Source: Terrisporobacter petrolearius
GTDB taxonomy: Bacteria > Bacillota > Clostridia > Peptostreptococcales > Peptostreptococcaceae
Reading direction: 5' to 3'
NCBI RefSeq assembly: GCF_020748185.1
Contig: NZ_JAHZMO010000017.1
Coordinates: 1 to 63,104, forward strand
DNA: 63,104 bases
A program made the translations under genes and the position numbers. Shown piece after piece: positions 43,129-52,227 of the stretch. How positions within the stretch are numbered: the first letter of the stretch is position 1; every line of letters begins with the position of its first letter. The notes below the pieces were generated by a model that was given only the letters and a program-made list of their open reading frames with translations, did no database searches and was not told where the DNA came from.

Positions 43129-44101
43129 TCTAGATAATATTATAAAGTATATACATGGAAGTAACGATTTTGTCGTTACTTCTCATGTTAATCCAGATGG
43201 AGACAATATAGGTTCAACTCTTTCAATTTATTATTTCTTAAAAAAAATCAATAAAAATGTTTATTATGTTATGAATGACGATATGCCTTTAAATATGCAG
43301 TTCCTTATTAAAGGTGTAAATATAATAAACTCTAGAGAATTTAAAGAGTTGAAAATAGACAACTATACTTTGATTACTTTAGATTGTGGAGATAAAAACA
43401 GAATTTGTGTAGATGATGACATTAAAGATAATTGTATAAACTTAATAAATATAGATCATCATGCAAGCAATGATTTTTATGGTGATTTAAATTATGTAAT
43501 TGCTGAAGCCTCTTCAACTTGTGAATTAGTATATAATTTACTTGCAAGAAATGAAGAAATAAACGAATTTAAATCTATAGACGAAAATATAGCTACAGCT
43601 CTTTATACAGGTCTTATGACGGATACTGGAAAACTTACGTATTCAAATACTCATGCAAGTAGTTTTGATATGGCAAAGCAGTTATTAATCAATGGAGCCC
43701 AAACACAAAAAGTAGTCCAAAATGTTTTTGGTAGCAATCCTTTTAACTTTTATAAATTGTTGGGAGAGTCACTAAACACACTTGAAATTATTAATGAAAA
43801 AGTGGCTATAATGATGGTTACATTAGATATGCTTAAAAGATATAGTATTGATTTTAAGGATATCGATGGTATTGTACCATATGCTAGAGATATAGAAAAT
43901 GTTGAAATAGGAATTTTGATTAAAGAAAAAAGTGATAATGAAATTAAAGTTAGCTTAAGATCTAAATCCTATGCAGATGTAAGTCGCTTAGCTAAGGTAT
44001 TTGGTGGAGGCGGACATATAAGGGCGGCTGGATGCACCATAAATGATAGCATAGAAAATGCAAAAGAAAAAATATTAGAAGAAGCATTAAAAGAAATTTA
44101 A
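43121..44101 (+). CDS. nrnA: DHH-family bifunctional oligoribonuclease/PAP phosphatase NrnA
   Basis: 326 residues. DHH motifs: SHVNPDGDNIGSTLS (near 20), LDCGDKNR, NIDHHASNDFYGD (near 110) and the DHHA1 end GGGGHIRAAGC (near 295). NrnA degrades short RNA and removes the 3' phosphate of pAp. The open frame starts with TTG 43106, but GAGGA at 43108-43112 points to ATG 43121 with 8-nt spacing; this gives MNSLDNIIKYIHG and an 8-nt overlap with rbfA. truB begins 12 nt after the stop. Confidence 0.92.
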   Translation: MNSLDNIIKYIHGSNDFVVTSHVNPDGDNIGSTLSIYYFLKKINKNVYYVMNDDMPLNMQFLIKGVNIINSREFKELKIDNYTLITLDCGDKNRICVDDDIKDNCINLINIDHHASNDFYGDLNYVIAEASSTCELVYNLLARNEEINEFKSIDENIATALYTGLMTDTGKLTYSNTHASSFDMAKQLLINGAQTQKVVQNVFGSNPFNFYKLLGESLNTLEIINEKVAIMMVTLDMLKRYSIDFKDIDGIVPYARDIENVEIGILIKEKSDNEIKVSLRSKSYADVSRLAKVFGGGGHIRAAGCTINDSIENAKEKILEEALKEI

Positions 44102-44113
44102 GGATGATTTTTA

Positions 44114-45022
44114 ATGAATAAAATAGTAAATATATTAAAACCTACGGGAATGACATCTCATGATGTTGTAAGTAGAGTGAGAAGGATTTTAAGCATGAAA
44201 AAAGTTGGTCATACAGGAACATTAGATCCTGATGCGGCTGGAGTTCTTCCTATATGTTTAAATAAGGCTACAAAAGTAAGTGAGCTTATTTTAAATAAAG
44301 AAAAATCATACATATGTGAATTAACCTTAGGTGCTGCCACAGACACTTATGATTCCTCTGGAGCAATAACATTTGAAGGTAATACTTCAAATGTTACAAA
44401 TGAGGATATATATAAAGCTTTTGAAACACAAACAGGAGAAATTAATCAATATCCTCCTGTTTATTCAGCTTTGAAAATTAATGGACAAAAAATGTGTGAT
44501 TTAGCTAGAAAAGGAAAAGCTGACACTATTGAAATTAAGCCTAGAAAAGTTAACATAGAACAAATAAAAATTTTAAATATAATTGAAAATAAAGTATTAT
44601 TTTTAGTTAAATGTTCAAAAGGGACTTATGTGAGAAGTATATGTCATGATATTGGACAGTACTTAAAATGTGGAGGACATATGTCCTTTTTACTTAGAAC
44701 ATCTTCTGGAAAATTTAACTTAGAAAATGCAATAACTCTAGAAGAATTAGAAAAATATTATGATGATAACATCTTAGAAAATTACTTATATGATATTGAT
44801 TATGTTCTAGATAATTTTAAAAAAGTTGAATTAAAAGATACTGCTCTTAAATACTATAGAAATGGTGGAATAATAGATCCTAAAAGATTTACAAATGATA
44901 ATTTATCACAAAATGATGAATATGTCAGAGTATATTGTAATGATGAATTTATAGGAACTGGAAAATTATTAAAAAATAATAACACTATTAGTCTAAAGAG
45001 TGATAAAATTTTTATAGAATAA
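44114..45022 (+). CDS. truB: tRNA pseudouridine(55) synthase TruB
   Basis: 302 residues. NILKPTGMTSHDVVSRVR, the catalytic Asp in GHTGTLDPDAAGVLPI (about 33-48), VYSALKINGQKM, and KGTYVRSICHDIGQYL. Makes pseudouridine in the T loop of tRNAs. ATG lies after TTAAGGATGATTTTTA with an SD overlapping the nrnA stop. ribF follows 24 nt later. Confidence 0.96.
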   Translation: MNKIVNILKPTGMTSHDVVSRVRRILSMKKVGHTGTLDPDAAGVLPICLNKATKVSELILNKEKSYICELTLGAATDTYDSSGAITFEGNTSNVTNEDIYKAFETQTGEINQYPPVYSALKINGQKMCDLARKGKADTIEIKPRKVNIEQIKILNIIENKVLFLVKCSKGTYVRSICHDIGQYLKCGGHMSFLLRTSSGKFNLENAITLEELEKYYDDNILENYLYDIDYVLDNFKKVELKDTALKYYRNGGIIDPKRFTNDNLSQNDEYVRVYCNDEFIGTGKLLKNNNTISLKSDKIFIE

Positions 45023-45046
45023 TTTTTATATCAGTGGGGAAAAGAC

Positions 45047-45976
45047 ATGATTATTATAAATTCTTTAAATGAAGTAAAAAGTTTTGATAAAAGTGTTGTT
45101 ACTATAGGTAAATTTGATGGAATTCATAAAGGGCATGAGGTTCTTATAGAAAAAACTGTTGATTATTCAAAACAAGAACAGCTAACAAGTGTAGTTTTCA
45201 CATTTAAAAACAGCCCTATTAGTTATTTTTCTAATATTATAACTAGAGAAATAATAACAGAAGTAGAAAAAATGAATAAGCTTAAGTTATTAGGTGTAGA
45301 TGTAGTTATAGATATACCATTTAATAAGGATATGGCAGAGATATCAGCAGAAGATTTTGTAAAACAAGTATTAGTTGATAAATTAGGAGCAAAAAAACTG
45401 ATTATAGGACATGATTTTGCTTTTGCAAGAAAAAGAGAAGGTACTCCGCCAATATTAAAAATATTAGGTAAAAAATATGGATTTGATGTGGAGGTAATTG
45501 AACCTGTAGTTATTAACAACATAAGAGTAAGTAGTACTCATGTAAAAGACTTAATATATGCAGGAAGAGTAGATGAAATAAAGAACTATTTAGGGAGAAA
45601 CTATGCAATTGAAGGTACAGTAATTCATGCAAAGCAACTAGGTAGAACTTTAGGATTTCCAACGGCAAATCTTAGACTACAAGAAAATCTTATTATACCT
45701 AAAAGAGGTATATATGCTACAAAAGTATATATAGGCAATGAAGTATATGTTGGAGCTACAAATATCGGTTATAATCCTACAGTAAATGGAGAAAAAATGT
45801 CAGTAGAGACAAATATATTACAATTTGACAAAGATATTTATGGCAAAACTATAAAACTTGAGTTTTTGGAAAGAATAAGAGATGAGAAGAAGTTCAAAGA
45901 TTTAAACGAACTAAAATTACAATTAAAGATGGATACTAATTATATATATAAAAAGTATATTTGCAAAAGTAGCTAA
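45047..45976 (+). CDS. ribF: bifunctional riboflavin kinase/FAD synthetase
   Basis: 309 residues. N-terminal FAD synthetase (GKFDGIHKGHEVLI near 22, HDFAFARKREGTP), C-terminal riboflavin kinase (LGRTLGFPTANL near 198, KRGIYATKVYIG, TNIGYNPTVNG). Makes FMN and FAD from riboflavin. ATG follows GTGGGGAAAAGAC. It closes the rimP operon; the rpsO promoter begins inside its last codons. Confidence 0.95.
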   Translation: MIIINSLNEVKSFDKSVVTIGKFDGIHKGHEVLIEKTVDYSKQEQLTSVVFTFKNSPISYFSNIITREIITEVEKMNKLKLLGVDVVIDIPFNKDMAEISAEDFVKQVLVDKLGAKKLIIGHDFAFARKREGTPPILKILGKKYGFDVEVIEPVVINNIRVSSTHVKDLIYAGRVDEIKNYLGRNYAIEGTVIHAKQLGRTLGFPTANLRLQENLIIPKRGIYATKVYIGNEVYVGATNIGYNPTVNGEKMSVETNILQFDKDIYGKTIKLEFLERIRDEKKFKDLNELKLQLKMDTNYIYKKYICKSS

Positions 45977-45989
45977 GTTATGATAAAAT
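45961..45989 (+). promoter_or_regulatory. promoter of rpsO
   Basis: TTGCAA (45961-45966) inside the end of ribF, 17-nt spacer, TAAAAT (45984-45989). The predicted transcript start (about 45996) is just before the leader stem. Confidence 0.55.
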
Positions 45990-45998
45990 AATCAAAGT

Positions 45999-46077
45999 AA
46001 CCATTACTCGGCATATGAATACTCCAATCAATGCTTAGTAAATGGCGATTATATCAAATTATTTGGAGGTACATCAA
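45999..46077 (+). promoter_or_regulatory. probable S15-binding leader of rpsO
   Basis: The leader can fold with CCATTACTCGGCAT (46001-46014) against ATGCTTAGTAAATGG (46031-46045); most positions pair. The rest is an AT-rich stretch with TTGGAGG (SD) ahead of the ATG at 46078. Autogenous control by S15 through its mRNA leader is known in several bacteria; the details here are an inference from position and fold. Confidence 0.5.
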
Positions 46078-46332
46078 ATGAATAAAACAGAAATAATAAA
46101 AGAATTCGGAAGAAAAGAAGGAGATACTGGTTCTCCAGAAGTTCAAATAGCTTTATTAACAGCTAGAATAAACGAATTAAATGAGCACTTAAAAGTTCAC
46201 AAAAAAGACCACCATTCAAGAAGAGGATTATTAAAAATGGTTGGTAGAAGAAGAAACTTATTAGGTTACTTAAAAGAAAAAGACTTAGAAGGTTACAGAG
46301 CATTAATAGCTAAATTAGGATTAAGAAAATAA
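46078..46332 (+). CDS. rpsO: 30S ribosomal protein S15
   Basis: 84 residues. [37 protein letters not shown] and [20 protein letters not shown] are the S15 signatures. The open frame extends to 46042, but TTGGAGG (about 9 nt before ATG 46078) and family length select 46078. Binds 16S rRNA helices 20-22 early in 30S assembly. Terminator follows; in many bacteria pnp comes next, here degV is in between. Confidence 0.97.
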   Translation: MNKTEIIKEFGRKEGDTGSPEVQIALLTARINELNEHLKVHKKDHHSRRGLLKMVGRRRNLLGYLKEKDLEGYRALIAKLGLRK

Positions 46333-46347
46333 TCTTATTACTTTATT

Positions 46348-46384
46348 TAAAAAGCAGGTATACTTATGGTATCTGCTTTTTTTG
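46348..46384 (+). terminator. terminator of rpsO
   Basis: AAAAAGCAG-x-TA pairs with TA-x-CTGCTTTTT around a 10-nt loop, followed by a T tract. Confidence 0.85.
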
Positions 46385-46432
46385 TATTGATAGAAAAAAC
46401 GAAGAATTAATTTCTATAAGGAGGCAGTAGCC

Positions 46433-47275
46433 ATGAAGATTAAAATACTGTGTGACAGCATGTGCGACATTCCTGAAGAAATAAAACAAAAAGATTTTTT
46501 AGATATGATTCCGCTTACTATCAGCATAAATGGGAAAGAATATAAAGATGGAATAGATTTTACTAAACAAGAATTTTATAATGTTTTAGATAGTAGTAAA
46601 ATTTTACCTAAAACATCTCAGGTTACATACATTCAATTCAAAGAGGCTTTTGAAAAATATGTAAATGAAGGGTATGAGGTGATTTGTTTAACAGGATCAT
46701 CAAAGACTTCAGGTACATATCAAAGTGCAATGATGGCCAAAAATGATGTTTCTGGAAATATATATGTTTTTGATACATTATTTTTATCTTTAGGAAGTGG
46801 ACAATATGTAATAAAAGCCTGTGAATTAGTGGAAAATAGTGATTTACCTGCTAATGAAATATTTAATAAATTAGAAGACATTAGAGAAAGCGTAAATTTA
46901 TTTTTCGTACCCTTTACACTAGATTATTTGAAAGAAAGCGGAAGATTACCAAGTGTGGTATCTTTTGTAGGAAATATGTTAAATATAAAACCTATATGCA
47001 CCATGGAAGAGGGAAAAAATAAAATAGTAACAAAAGTTAGAGGAGCCAAACAGGTGGCTTCCAAATTAGTAGATATGATTTTAGAAGTTAATGACCATAA
47101 TTTAGAATCTAAAGTTCTTACAATAGGATATGGCTCTAATGAATCAGATTTTGAAAAACTTAAAGAAGAAGTTGCTAAAAGAATAAAAGCAAAGGAAGTC
47201 TTTATTACTAGAGGTGGATCTTGTATATGTGCACATACAGGGCCTGAAATTTTAGCGATAAGTTCTTCCAATTAA
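46433..47275 (+). CDS. DegV family fatty-acid-binding protein
   Basis: 280 residues. KILCDSMCDIPEEI at the N-terminus is the DegV Cys/Asp-Ser motif, LTGSSKTSGTYQSA near 86 is the ligand-carboxylate-binding loop, SLGSGQY and ESGRLPSVVSFVGNMLNIKP follow. DegV/FakB proteins carry fatty acids for phosphorylation by FakA kinase; no fakA is nearby. ATG follows AAGGAGGCAGTAGCC. It sits between rpsO and pnp, an unusual place. No hairpin terminator seen after it, only the pnp promoter region. Confidence 0.92.
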   Translation: MKIKILCDSMCDIPEEIKQKDFLDMIPLTISINGKEYKDGIDFTKQEFYNVLDSSKILPKTSQVTYIQFKEAFEKYVNEGYEVICLTGSSKTSGTYQSAMMAKNDVSGNIYVFDTLFLSLGSGQYVIKACELVENSDLPANEIFNKLEDIRESVNLFFVPFTLDYLKESGRLPSVVSFVGNMLNIKPICTMEEGKNKIVTKVRGAKQVASKLVDMILEVNDHNLESKVLTIGYGSNESDFEKLKEEVAKRIKAKEVFITRGGSCICAHTGPEILAISSSN

Positions 47276-47325
47276 TAAATAAGAGGATATACTACAACAC
47301 CAATTCTTTACATTGTATAATTATA

Positions 47326-47354
47326 TTGTTAATTAGTAGTAATTTTGTTAATAT
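47326..47354 (+). promoter_or_regulatory. promoter of pnp
   Basis: TTGTTA (47326-47331), 17-nt spacer, TAATAT (47349-47354), about 50 nt upstream of the pnp ATG. Confidence 0.5.
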
Positions 47355-47404
47355 AGTACATAGAAGAAATAGTGGTTTTAGTATAAGAGGAGGTACAAGC
47401 ATTA

Positions 47405-49510
47405 ATGTTTGAACATAAAATTTTTACAATGGATTTAGCAGGAAGAGAACTTTCTGTTGAAATAGGCAAAATATCACAACTTGCTAGTGGTAGTGCGATA
47501 CTTAGATACGGTGAGACAATGGTTATGGTAAACTGCTCAAAATCAGCTCAACCAAGAGATGGCGTAGACTTTTTCCCACTAAGTGTTGATTATGAAGAAA
47601 AATTATACTCGGTTGGTAAGATACCAGGTGGTTTCTTAAAAAGAGAAGGAAAGCCATCAGAAAAAGCTATACTTACATCAAGACTTATAGATAGACCTAT
47701 AAGACCTTTATTCCCAAAAACTTTTAGAAATGATGTACAAGTTGTTGCTACAGTTTTATCAGTGGACCAAGATTGTACTCCTGATATAGTTTCTATGATA
47801 GGTTCATCAGTGGCTTTATCAATATCAGAAATACCCTTTAATGGGCCAACAGGTTCTGTATGTATAGGTTTAGTTGATGGAGCTCTAGTTGTGAATCCTA
47901 CAGCAGAAGAGAGAGAAAAAAGTGCACTACACTTAGTAGTATCAGGAACTAAAGAAGCGGTAATGATGGTTGAAGCTGGAGCTGATGAAGTACCAGAATC
48001 ATTAATGCTTGAAGCAATATTAAAAGCACATGAAGAAATCAAAAAAATAGTTGAATTTATAGAACAAATTCAATCTGAAGTTGGAAAAGAAAAATTAGAG
48101 TTTATTGAAAATAAACCAAATGCAGAAATAGAGGCTAAAGTTAGAGAAATAGCTACTGAAGGAATGAAAGAAGCTGTTAGTGTTGTTGAAAAACTTGAAA
48201 GACAAGAAGCTATGGATGCTGTAAAAGAACAAACTATAAATAGTTTTGATGAAGAAACTTTAGAAGAGTTTGGAAATGATATAATAGCTACACTAGATTC
48301 TATAATAAAAGAAGAAGTTAGAAAAGCTATCGTTCATGAAGGTAGAAGACCAGATGCTAGAAAAACTGATGAAATAAGACCAATATGGTGTGATCATGGA
48401 TTTATACCAAGAGCTCATGGTTCAGGATTATTTACAAGAGGACAAACTCAAGTAATGACTATCACAACTCTTGGAGCATTAGGTGATGTTCAAATACTTG
48501 ACGGACTTGATGAAGAAGAGAACAAGAGATATATGCATCACTACAACTTCCCTGCATACTCTGTTGGAGAAGCTAGACCATCAAGAGGTCCAGGAAGAAG
48601 AGAAATAGGTCATGGAGCTTTAGCTGAAAGAGCTTTACTTCCAGTAATACCTTCAAAAGAAGAATTCCCTTATGCTATAAGACTTGTGTCTGAAGTATTA
48701 AGTTCAAATGGTTCTACATCTCAAGGTTCTGTTTGTGGTTCTACATTATCTTTATTAGATGCGGGTGTACCTTTAAAAGATATGGTTGCAGGTATTGCAA
48801 TGGGACTTATAGAACATGATGGAAAAATGGCTATACTATCAGATATACAAGGTATGGAAGACCATTTAGGTGATATGGACTTCAAAGTTGCAGGTACTGA
48901 AAAAGGTATAACTGCTATACAAATGGATATAAAAATAGCTGGTATAGATGAAGAAGTATTAACAAGAGCATTAGCTCAAGCTAGAGTTGGTAGACTTCAT
49001 ATATTAAATGAAATGAGAAAATGCATAGATAAGCCAAATGAAGAATTATCTAAATATGCACCAAAAATAGTTACTATGAGAATTAAGCCAGATAAGATAA
49101 GAGATGTTATCGGTGCTGGTGGTAAAGTAATAACTAAGATAATAGACGAAACTGGTGTTAAAATAGATATAGAACAAGATGGTGAAGTATTCATCGCTGG
49201 TATAGATATAGATATGATTAGACTTGCTCAGCAAAAAATATCTGACATAGTTGCAGAAGTTGAGTTAAACGAAATCTACAAAGGTAAAGTAACAAGAGTA
49301 GTTAACTTCGGAGCTTTCGTTGAATTACTTCCAGGAAAAGAAGGATTACTTCGTATAGGCAATATAGCTCATGAAAGAATAGAAAAAGTTGAAGACGTAT
49401 TAAACGTTGGAGATGAAGTAGAAGTTAAGGTTACTGAAATAGATGACAAAGGTAGAGTAAATGTATCTAGAAAAGTATTACTACCTAGACCAGAGAGAAA
49501 AAATAAATAA
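47405..49510 (+). CDS. pnp: polyribonucleotide nucleotidyltransferase (PNPase)
   Basis: 701 residues. Two RNase PH domains (about 10-215 and 315-545) with [17 protein letters not shown] and [16 protein letters not shown] and the phosphate-binding [17 protein letters not shown] near 440, a KH domain ([19 protein letters not shown], about 560-580) and an S1 domain ([21 protein letters not shown], near 625). 3'-5' phosphorolytic exonuclease in mRNA turnover. ATG 47405 follows AGAGGAGGTACAAGCATTA. Monocistronic with terminator. Confidence 0.98.
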   Translation: MFEHKIFTMDLAGRELSVEIGKISQLASGSAILRYGETMVMVNCSKSAQPRDGVDFFPLSVDYEEKLYSVGKIPGGFLKREGKPSEKAILTSRLIDRPIRPLFPKTFRNDVQVVATVLSVDQDCTPDIVSMIGSSVALSISEIPFNGPTGSVCIGLVDGALVVNPTAEEREKSALHLVVSGTKEAVMMVEAGADEVPESLMLEAILKAHEEIKKIVEFIEQIQSEVGKEKLEFIENKPNAEIEAKVREIATEGMKEAVSVVEKLERQEAMDAVKEQTINSFDEETLEEFGNDIIATLDSIIKEEVRKAIVHEGRRPDARKTDEIRPIWCDHGFIPRAHGSGLFTRGQTQVMTITTLGALGDVQILDGLDEEENKRYMHHYNFPAYSVGEARPSRGPGRREIGHGALAERALLPVIPSKEEFPYAIRLVSEVLSSNGSTSQGSVCGSTLSLLDAGVPLKDMVAGIAMGLIEHDGKMAILSDIQGMEDHLGDMDFKVAGTEKGITAIQMDIKIAGIDEEVLTRALAQARVGRLHILNEMRKCIDKPNEELSKYAPKIVTMRIKPDKIRDVIGAGGKVITKIIDETGVKIDIEQDGEVFIAGIDIDMIRLAQQKISDIVAEVELNEIYKGKVTRVVNFGAFVELLPGKEGLLRIGNIAHERIEKVEDVLNVGDEVEVKVTEIDDKGRVNVSRKVLLPRPERKNK

Positions 49511-49532
49511 TAATTCATTTATAAAATAAGGG

Positions 49533-49557
49533 AACGAGACATAGTCTCGTTTTTTTA
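49533..49557 (+). terminator. terminator of pnp
   Basis: AACGAGAC (49533-49540), loop ATA, GTCTCGTT (49544-49551), then seven T. Confidence 0.93.
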
Positions 49558-49593
49558 TTATAAAAAATTTGGATTATAGGTGGATTAAAGATA

Positions 49594-49692
49594 CTAAATT
49601 TTAAATCAAGTATTTCGCTGAAGTATTAGCAAAGGCATATGGTTAGGCAGATGAACGAAGTGAATTTTTAGATAACAAGTCCTATTCCTAAG
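49594..49692 (+). pseudogene. possible decayed coding fragment
   Basis: In the 200-nt gap after pnp one frame reads IKYFAEVLAKAYG, a TAG, then ADERSEFLDNKSYS and a stop. Base and codon usage look coding-like and less AT-biased than the surrounding spacer, but no family was recognised. It may equally be chance. Confidence 0.2.
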
Positions 49693-49761
49693 AATAAATT
49701 ATAAGTTGTAATAATAAACTTAAAATAAGAAATAATTTGTACATATTAGGAGGAAACCAAT

Positions 49762-50511
49762 ATGATAATGATGGTGCTAAACAAAGGTAAACTAAAAAAA
49801 TTAATAATTTTTATTCTAATCATTTTGCTTATATTATGTGGAATTGCTTTTACACTTAAGAAAAACCAAACAACTCCAAGTATTAATATTCTAGATTTGG
49901 CAAAAGCGCCCTATACCCAGGGTACTAAAAAAAATAGTGGCTATGTTGCATTAACTTGCAACGTAGACCTGGGGTGGGAGGATGAGTATGTAATATCTAT
50001 TTTGGAAACTTTAAAAAGGGAGAAGGTACATATAACATTTAATGTAACAGGAAAGTGGGCTGAAAATAAAAAGAACTTGCTTTTACGAATTAAAAATGAA
50101 GGCCATGAGATAGGGAATCATGGGCATAAACACTCAGATTATGCTAACCTTTCATATGATGAAAATTACAATCAAATAAGCACTTCTAAGAAAATAATTG
50201 ATAATGCTATTGGTGAGGAAACTAAATTTTTTCAAGCTCCAGCAGGTTCTTTTGGATCAAATACAGTTAAAGCAGCACAACGTTTAAATTACATATGTTT
50301 CAAATGGGATGTGGATACTATTGATTGGCAAGATAGAGATAATCCTGAAAAAATTATTGAAAGAGTAAAAAATAAAAACATAGTAGATGGAAGTATCGTA
50401 TTAATGCATCCAACAGATGCCACAGCAAAATGTATAGATGATATTATTCAAATTATAAGACAAAAAAATTTAAAACCAGGAAGGCTTAGTGATGTGTTTG
50501 TTGTTGATTAA
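49762..50511 (+). CDS. polysaccharide deacetylase family protein
   Basis: 249 residues. N-terminal membrane anchor (about 12-32), then NodB-like carbohydrate esterase domain: ALTCNVDLGWEDEYV (metal Asp motif 1; the usual T-F-D-D is changed to C-N-V-D), ITFNVTGKWAENKK, and GHEIGNHGHKHSDYANL (zinc His motif 2, near 115), then PAGSFG, WDVDTIDWQD and VLMHPTDATAK (motifs 3-5). Likely deacetylates peptidoglycan or chitin-like sugars outside the cell; YlxY/PdaA-like members act in sporulation. ATG follows AGGAGGAAACCAAT. No pair of genes nearby gives a substrate. Confidence 0.9.
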   Translation: MIMMVLNKGKLKKLIIFILIILLILCGIAFTLKKNQTTPSINILDLAKAPYTQGTKKNSGYVALTCNVDLGWEDEYVISILETLKREKVHITFNVTGKWAENKKNLLLRIKNEGHEIGNHGHKHSDYANLSYDENYNQISTSKKIIDNAIGEETKFFQAPAGSFGSNTVKAAQRLNYICFKWDVDTIDWQDRDNPEKIIERVKNKNIVDGSIVLMHPTDATAKCIDDIIQIIRQKNLKPGRLSDVFVVD

Positions 50512-50548
50512 ATTAAGTTCCTAAACTATAATTAATACTATAAATTTT

Positions 50549-50577
50549 TTTAACTTGTAAAAATTAAAGTATATAAT
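50549..50577 (+). promoter_or_regulatory. promoter of the M16 peptidase gene
   Basis: TTTAAC (50549-50554), 17-nt spacer, perfect TATAAT (50572-50577), 28 nt upstream of the ATG. Confidence 0.6.
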
Positions 50578-50604
50578 GACGTAGTAAAGAATTTGGAGGA
50601 CGAT

Positions 50605-51846
50605 ATGTATAAATGTCAAACCCTAAAAAATGGTCTTACCATTGTGGGAGAGGAAATACCTTACTTAAAATCCGTATCTCTTGGGATTTGGATAAATACA
50701 GGATCTAGGATAGAAACACCTAAGGAAAGTGGTGTGTCTCACTTTATTGAGCACATGTTGTTTAAAGGAACTGAAAATAGAAGTGCAAAAGATATAGCAA
50801 GAGACATAGATAATATTGGTGGACAAATAAATGCTTTTACAAATAAAGAATGTACGTGCTATTATGTTCATCTTTTAGATGAGCATATAAACATAGGTAT
50901 AGATGTTTTAAGTGATATGATATTAAATTCAACCTTTAATAATAATGATATAGACAGAGAAAGAGCCGTAATATTAGAAGAACTTAAAATGTATGAAGAT
51001 TCTTTAGATGATTTGTCTTATGATTTATTAGTAGAAAATATATATGCTGATGATGGATTAGGTATGAATATACTTGGAAATAGGAAGACCATTAAAAGTT
51101 TAAAAAGAAAAGATATTTTAAATCATTATAGTAAGTATTATGTTCCTAATAATGCAGTCATATCAATTTGTGGCAATTTTAATTTTGAGGAAGTAGTGAA
51201 TCTTATTGAAGAAAAATTTGGTGAATGGGAAGAAAAGGAAGTAAATATAGAAGTAAAAGAACCTAAGTTTCACTCCTGTTTTATAACTAAAAATAAAGAT
51301 AGTGAGCAAGTTAATATAGCAATTAGCTTAAAAGCTATACCAGAAGAGAATGAAAAGGAAACTTATGCGTTAGCAGTTGTAAACAATATATTTGGTGGAA
51401 GTACTAGCTCTAGGCTCTTCCAAAATATAAGAGAAGATAAAGGATTTGTCTACTCCATATACTCCTCTCAGACTTTATATAAAAAATGTGGAGAATTGGG
51501 TGTATTTGCTAGTACCAGTGAAGAATACTTAAAAGAAGTCTATGACCTAATAATAGAAGAAATAAAGAATATAAAAGAAAACTATATTACTGAAGAAGAA
51601 CTTAAAGAAAGTAAGGAACAGTTAAAAGGTAATTATATATTAAGCTTGGAAAGTATTAGTTCAAAAATGCTATCTCATGGGGAGTCTATGCTGCTTAATA
51701 ATAAGATTAAAAACGAAGATGAAATTATTGAACATATAAATAGCGTAAATATGGAACAAGTTGAAGCAATTATTAATAAAGTATTTAATATAGAGAATTT
51801 AGGAGTGTGTATAGTAGGAAAAAACGTAGAAGGTGTTCAGATATAA
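50605..51846 (+). CDS. M16 family zinc peptidase (YmxG-like)
   Basis: 413 residues from the chosen start. The inverted zinc motif HFIEHMLFKGT (HxxEH, near 49-53) and the downstream glutamate in ERAVILEELKMYED (near 120) complete the metal site; GGSTSSRLFQNIREDKGFVYSIYS (near 262-285) is the second-half M16 signature. ATG 50605 follows TTGGAGG; the longer frame from 50593 has no SD. In Firmicutes ymxG is commonly found with ymxH (ylmC-like), dapG/lysC and tepA, as here. Substrates unknown. Confidence 0.92.
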   Translation: MYKCQTLKNGLTIVGEEIPYLKSVSLGIWINTGSRIETPKESGVSHFIEHMLFKGTENRSAKDIARDIDNIGGQINAFTNKECTCYYVHLLDEHINIGIDVLSDMILNSTFNNNDIDRERAVILEELKMYEDSLDDLSYDLLVENIYADDGLGMNILGNRKTIKSLKRKDILNHYSKYYVPNNAVISICGNFNFEEVVNLIEEKFGEWEEKEVNIEVKEPKFHSCFITKNKDSEQVNIAISLKAIPEENEKETYALAVVNNIFGGSTSSRLFQNIREDKGFVYSIYSSQTLYKKCGELGVFASTSEEYLKEVYDLIIEEIKNIKENYITEEELKESKEQLKGNYILSLESISSKMLSHGESMLLNNKIKNEDEIIEHINSVNMEQVEAIINKVFNIENLGVCIVGKNVEGVQI

Positions 51847-51853
51847 TTGTAAA

Positions 51854-51945
51854 AAGCACTGTTTGAGTAAGGTGACCTAAATCAGTGGGGAAAGCATATT
51901 GTTGGAAATATGAACTGAAAACCTACACAGTGACTTAGGAAAATT
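51854..51945 (+). ncRNA. candidate structured RNA element upstream of ylmC-like gene
   Basis: The 126-nt gap holds a nested fold. Outer stem CCTAA (51876-51880) with TTAGG (51935-51939), continued by TCA/TGA; inner hairpin CATATT (51895-51900) with AATATG (51907-51912). A competing partner CACTG (51857-51861) can pair with CAGTG at 51883-51887 or at 51928-51932, which would break the outer stem. It does not match any riboswitch class that I recognise. The element is 27 nt upstream of the ATG of the ylmC-like gene and could regulate ylmC-lysC. Confidence 0.4.
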
Positions 51946-51972
51946 AAAATTTTTATTTATCGGGGTGAAAAT

Positions 51973-52218
51973 ATGAATTTATCTGAATTAGCTGGAAAAG
52001 AAATAGTAAACTTAGTTAGTGGAGAAAGACTTGGAGTAATTGGTGAGTGCGATATTATAATAGATGAAACTACAGGGAAAATATTGGCGCTTTCCATACC
52101 AAGAGAAAGAGGATTTTTTGGTATAAAAAAGGATAGAGGAGATTTAGAAATTCCGTGGAGGAATGTAAAGAAAATTGGCAATGATATGATAATCATTGAA
52201 TATGATGGAATATTTTAG
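51973..52218 (+). CDS. YlmC/YmxH family sporulation protein (PRC-barrel)
   Basis: 81 residues, PRC-barrel-like. MNLSELAGKEIVNLVSGERLG, DIIIDETTGKILALSIP and IPWRNVKKIGNDMIIIEYDG are the family blocks. In Bacillus the YlmC/YmxH genes are sporulation-related. ATG follows CGGGGTGAAAAT. It lies between a candidate leader RNA and lysC; lysC starts 9 nt after its stop, so the two are certainly co-transcribed. Confidence 0.88.
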   Translation: MNLSELAGKEIVNLVSGERLGVIGECDIIIDETTGKILALSIPRERGFFGIKKDRGDLEIPWRNVKKIGNDMIIIEYDGIF

Positions 52219-52227
52219 GAGGCATTT

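Noticed and set aside
47590..48042. Minus-strand open frame of 150 codons inside pnp
   Set aside because: Antisense to PNPase; no independent SD or family match.
51846..51972. Lysine riboswitch upstream of lysC
   Set aside because: The conserved lysine riboswitch core (AGGTAGAGG-type) is absent and the element is small; only an unassigned structure is reported.
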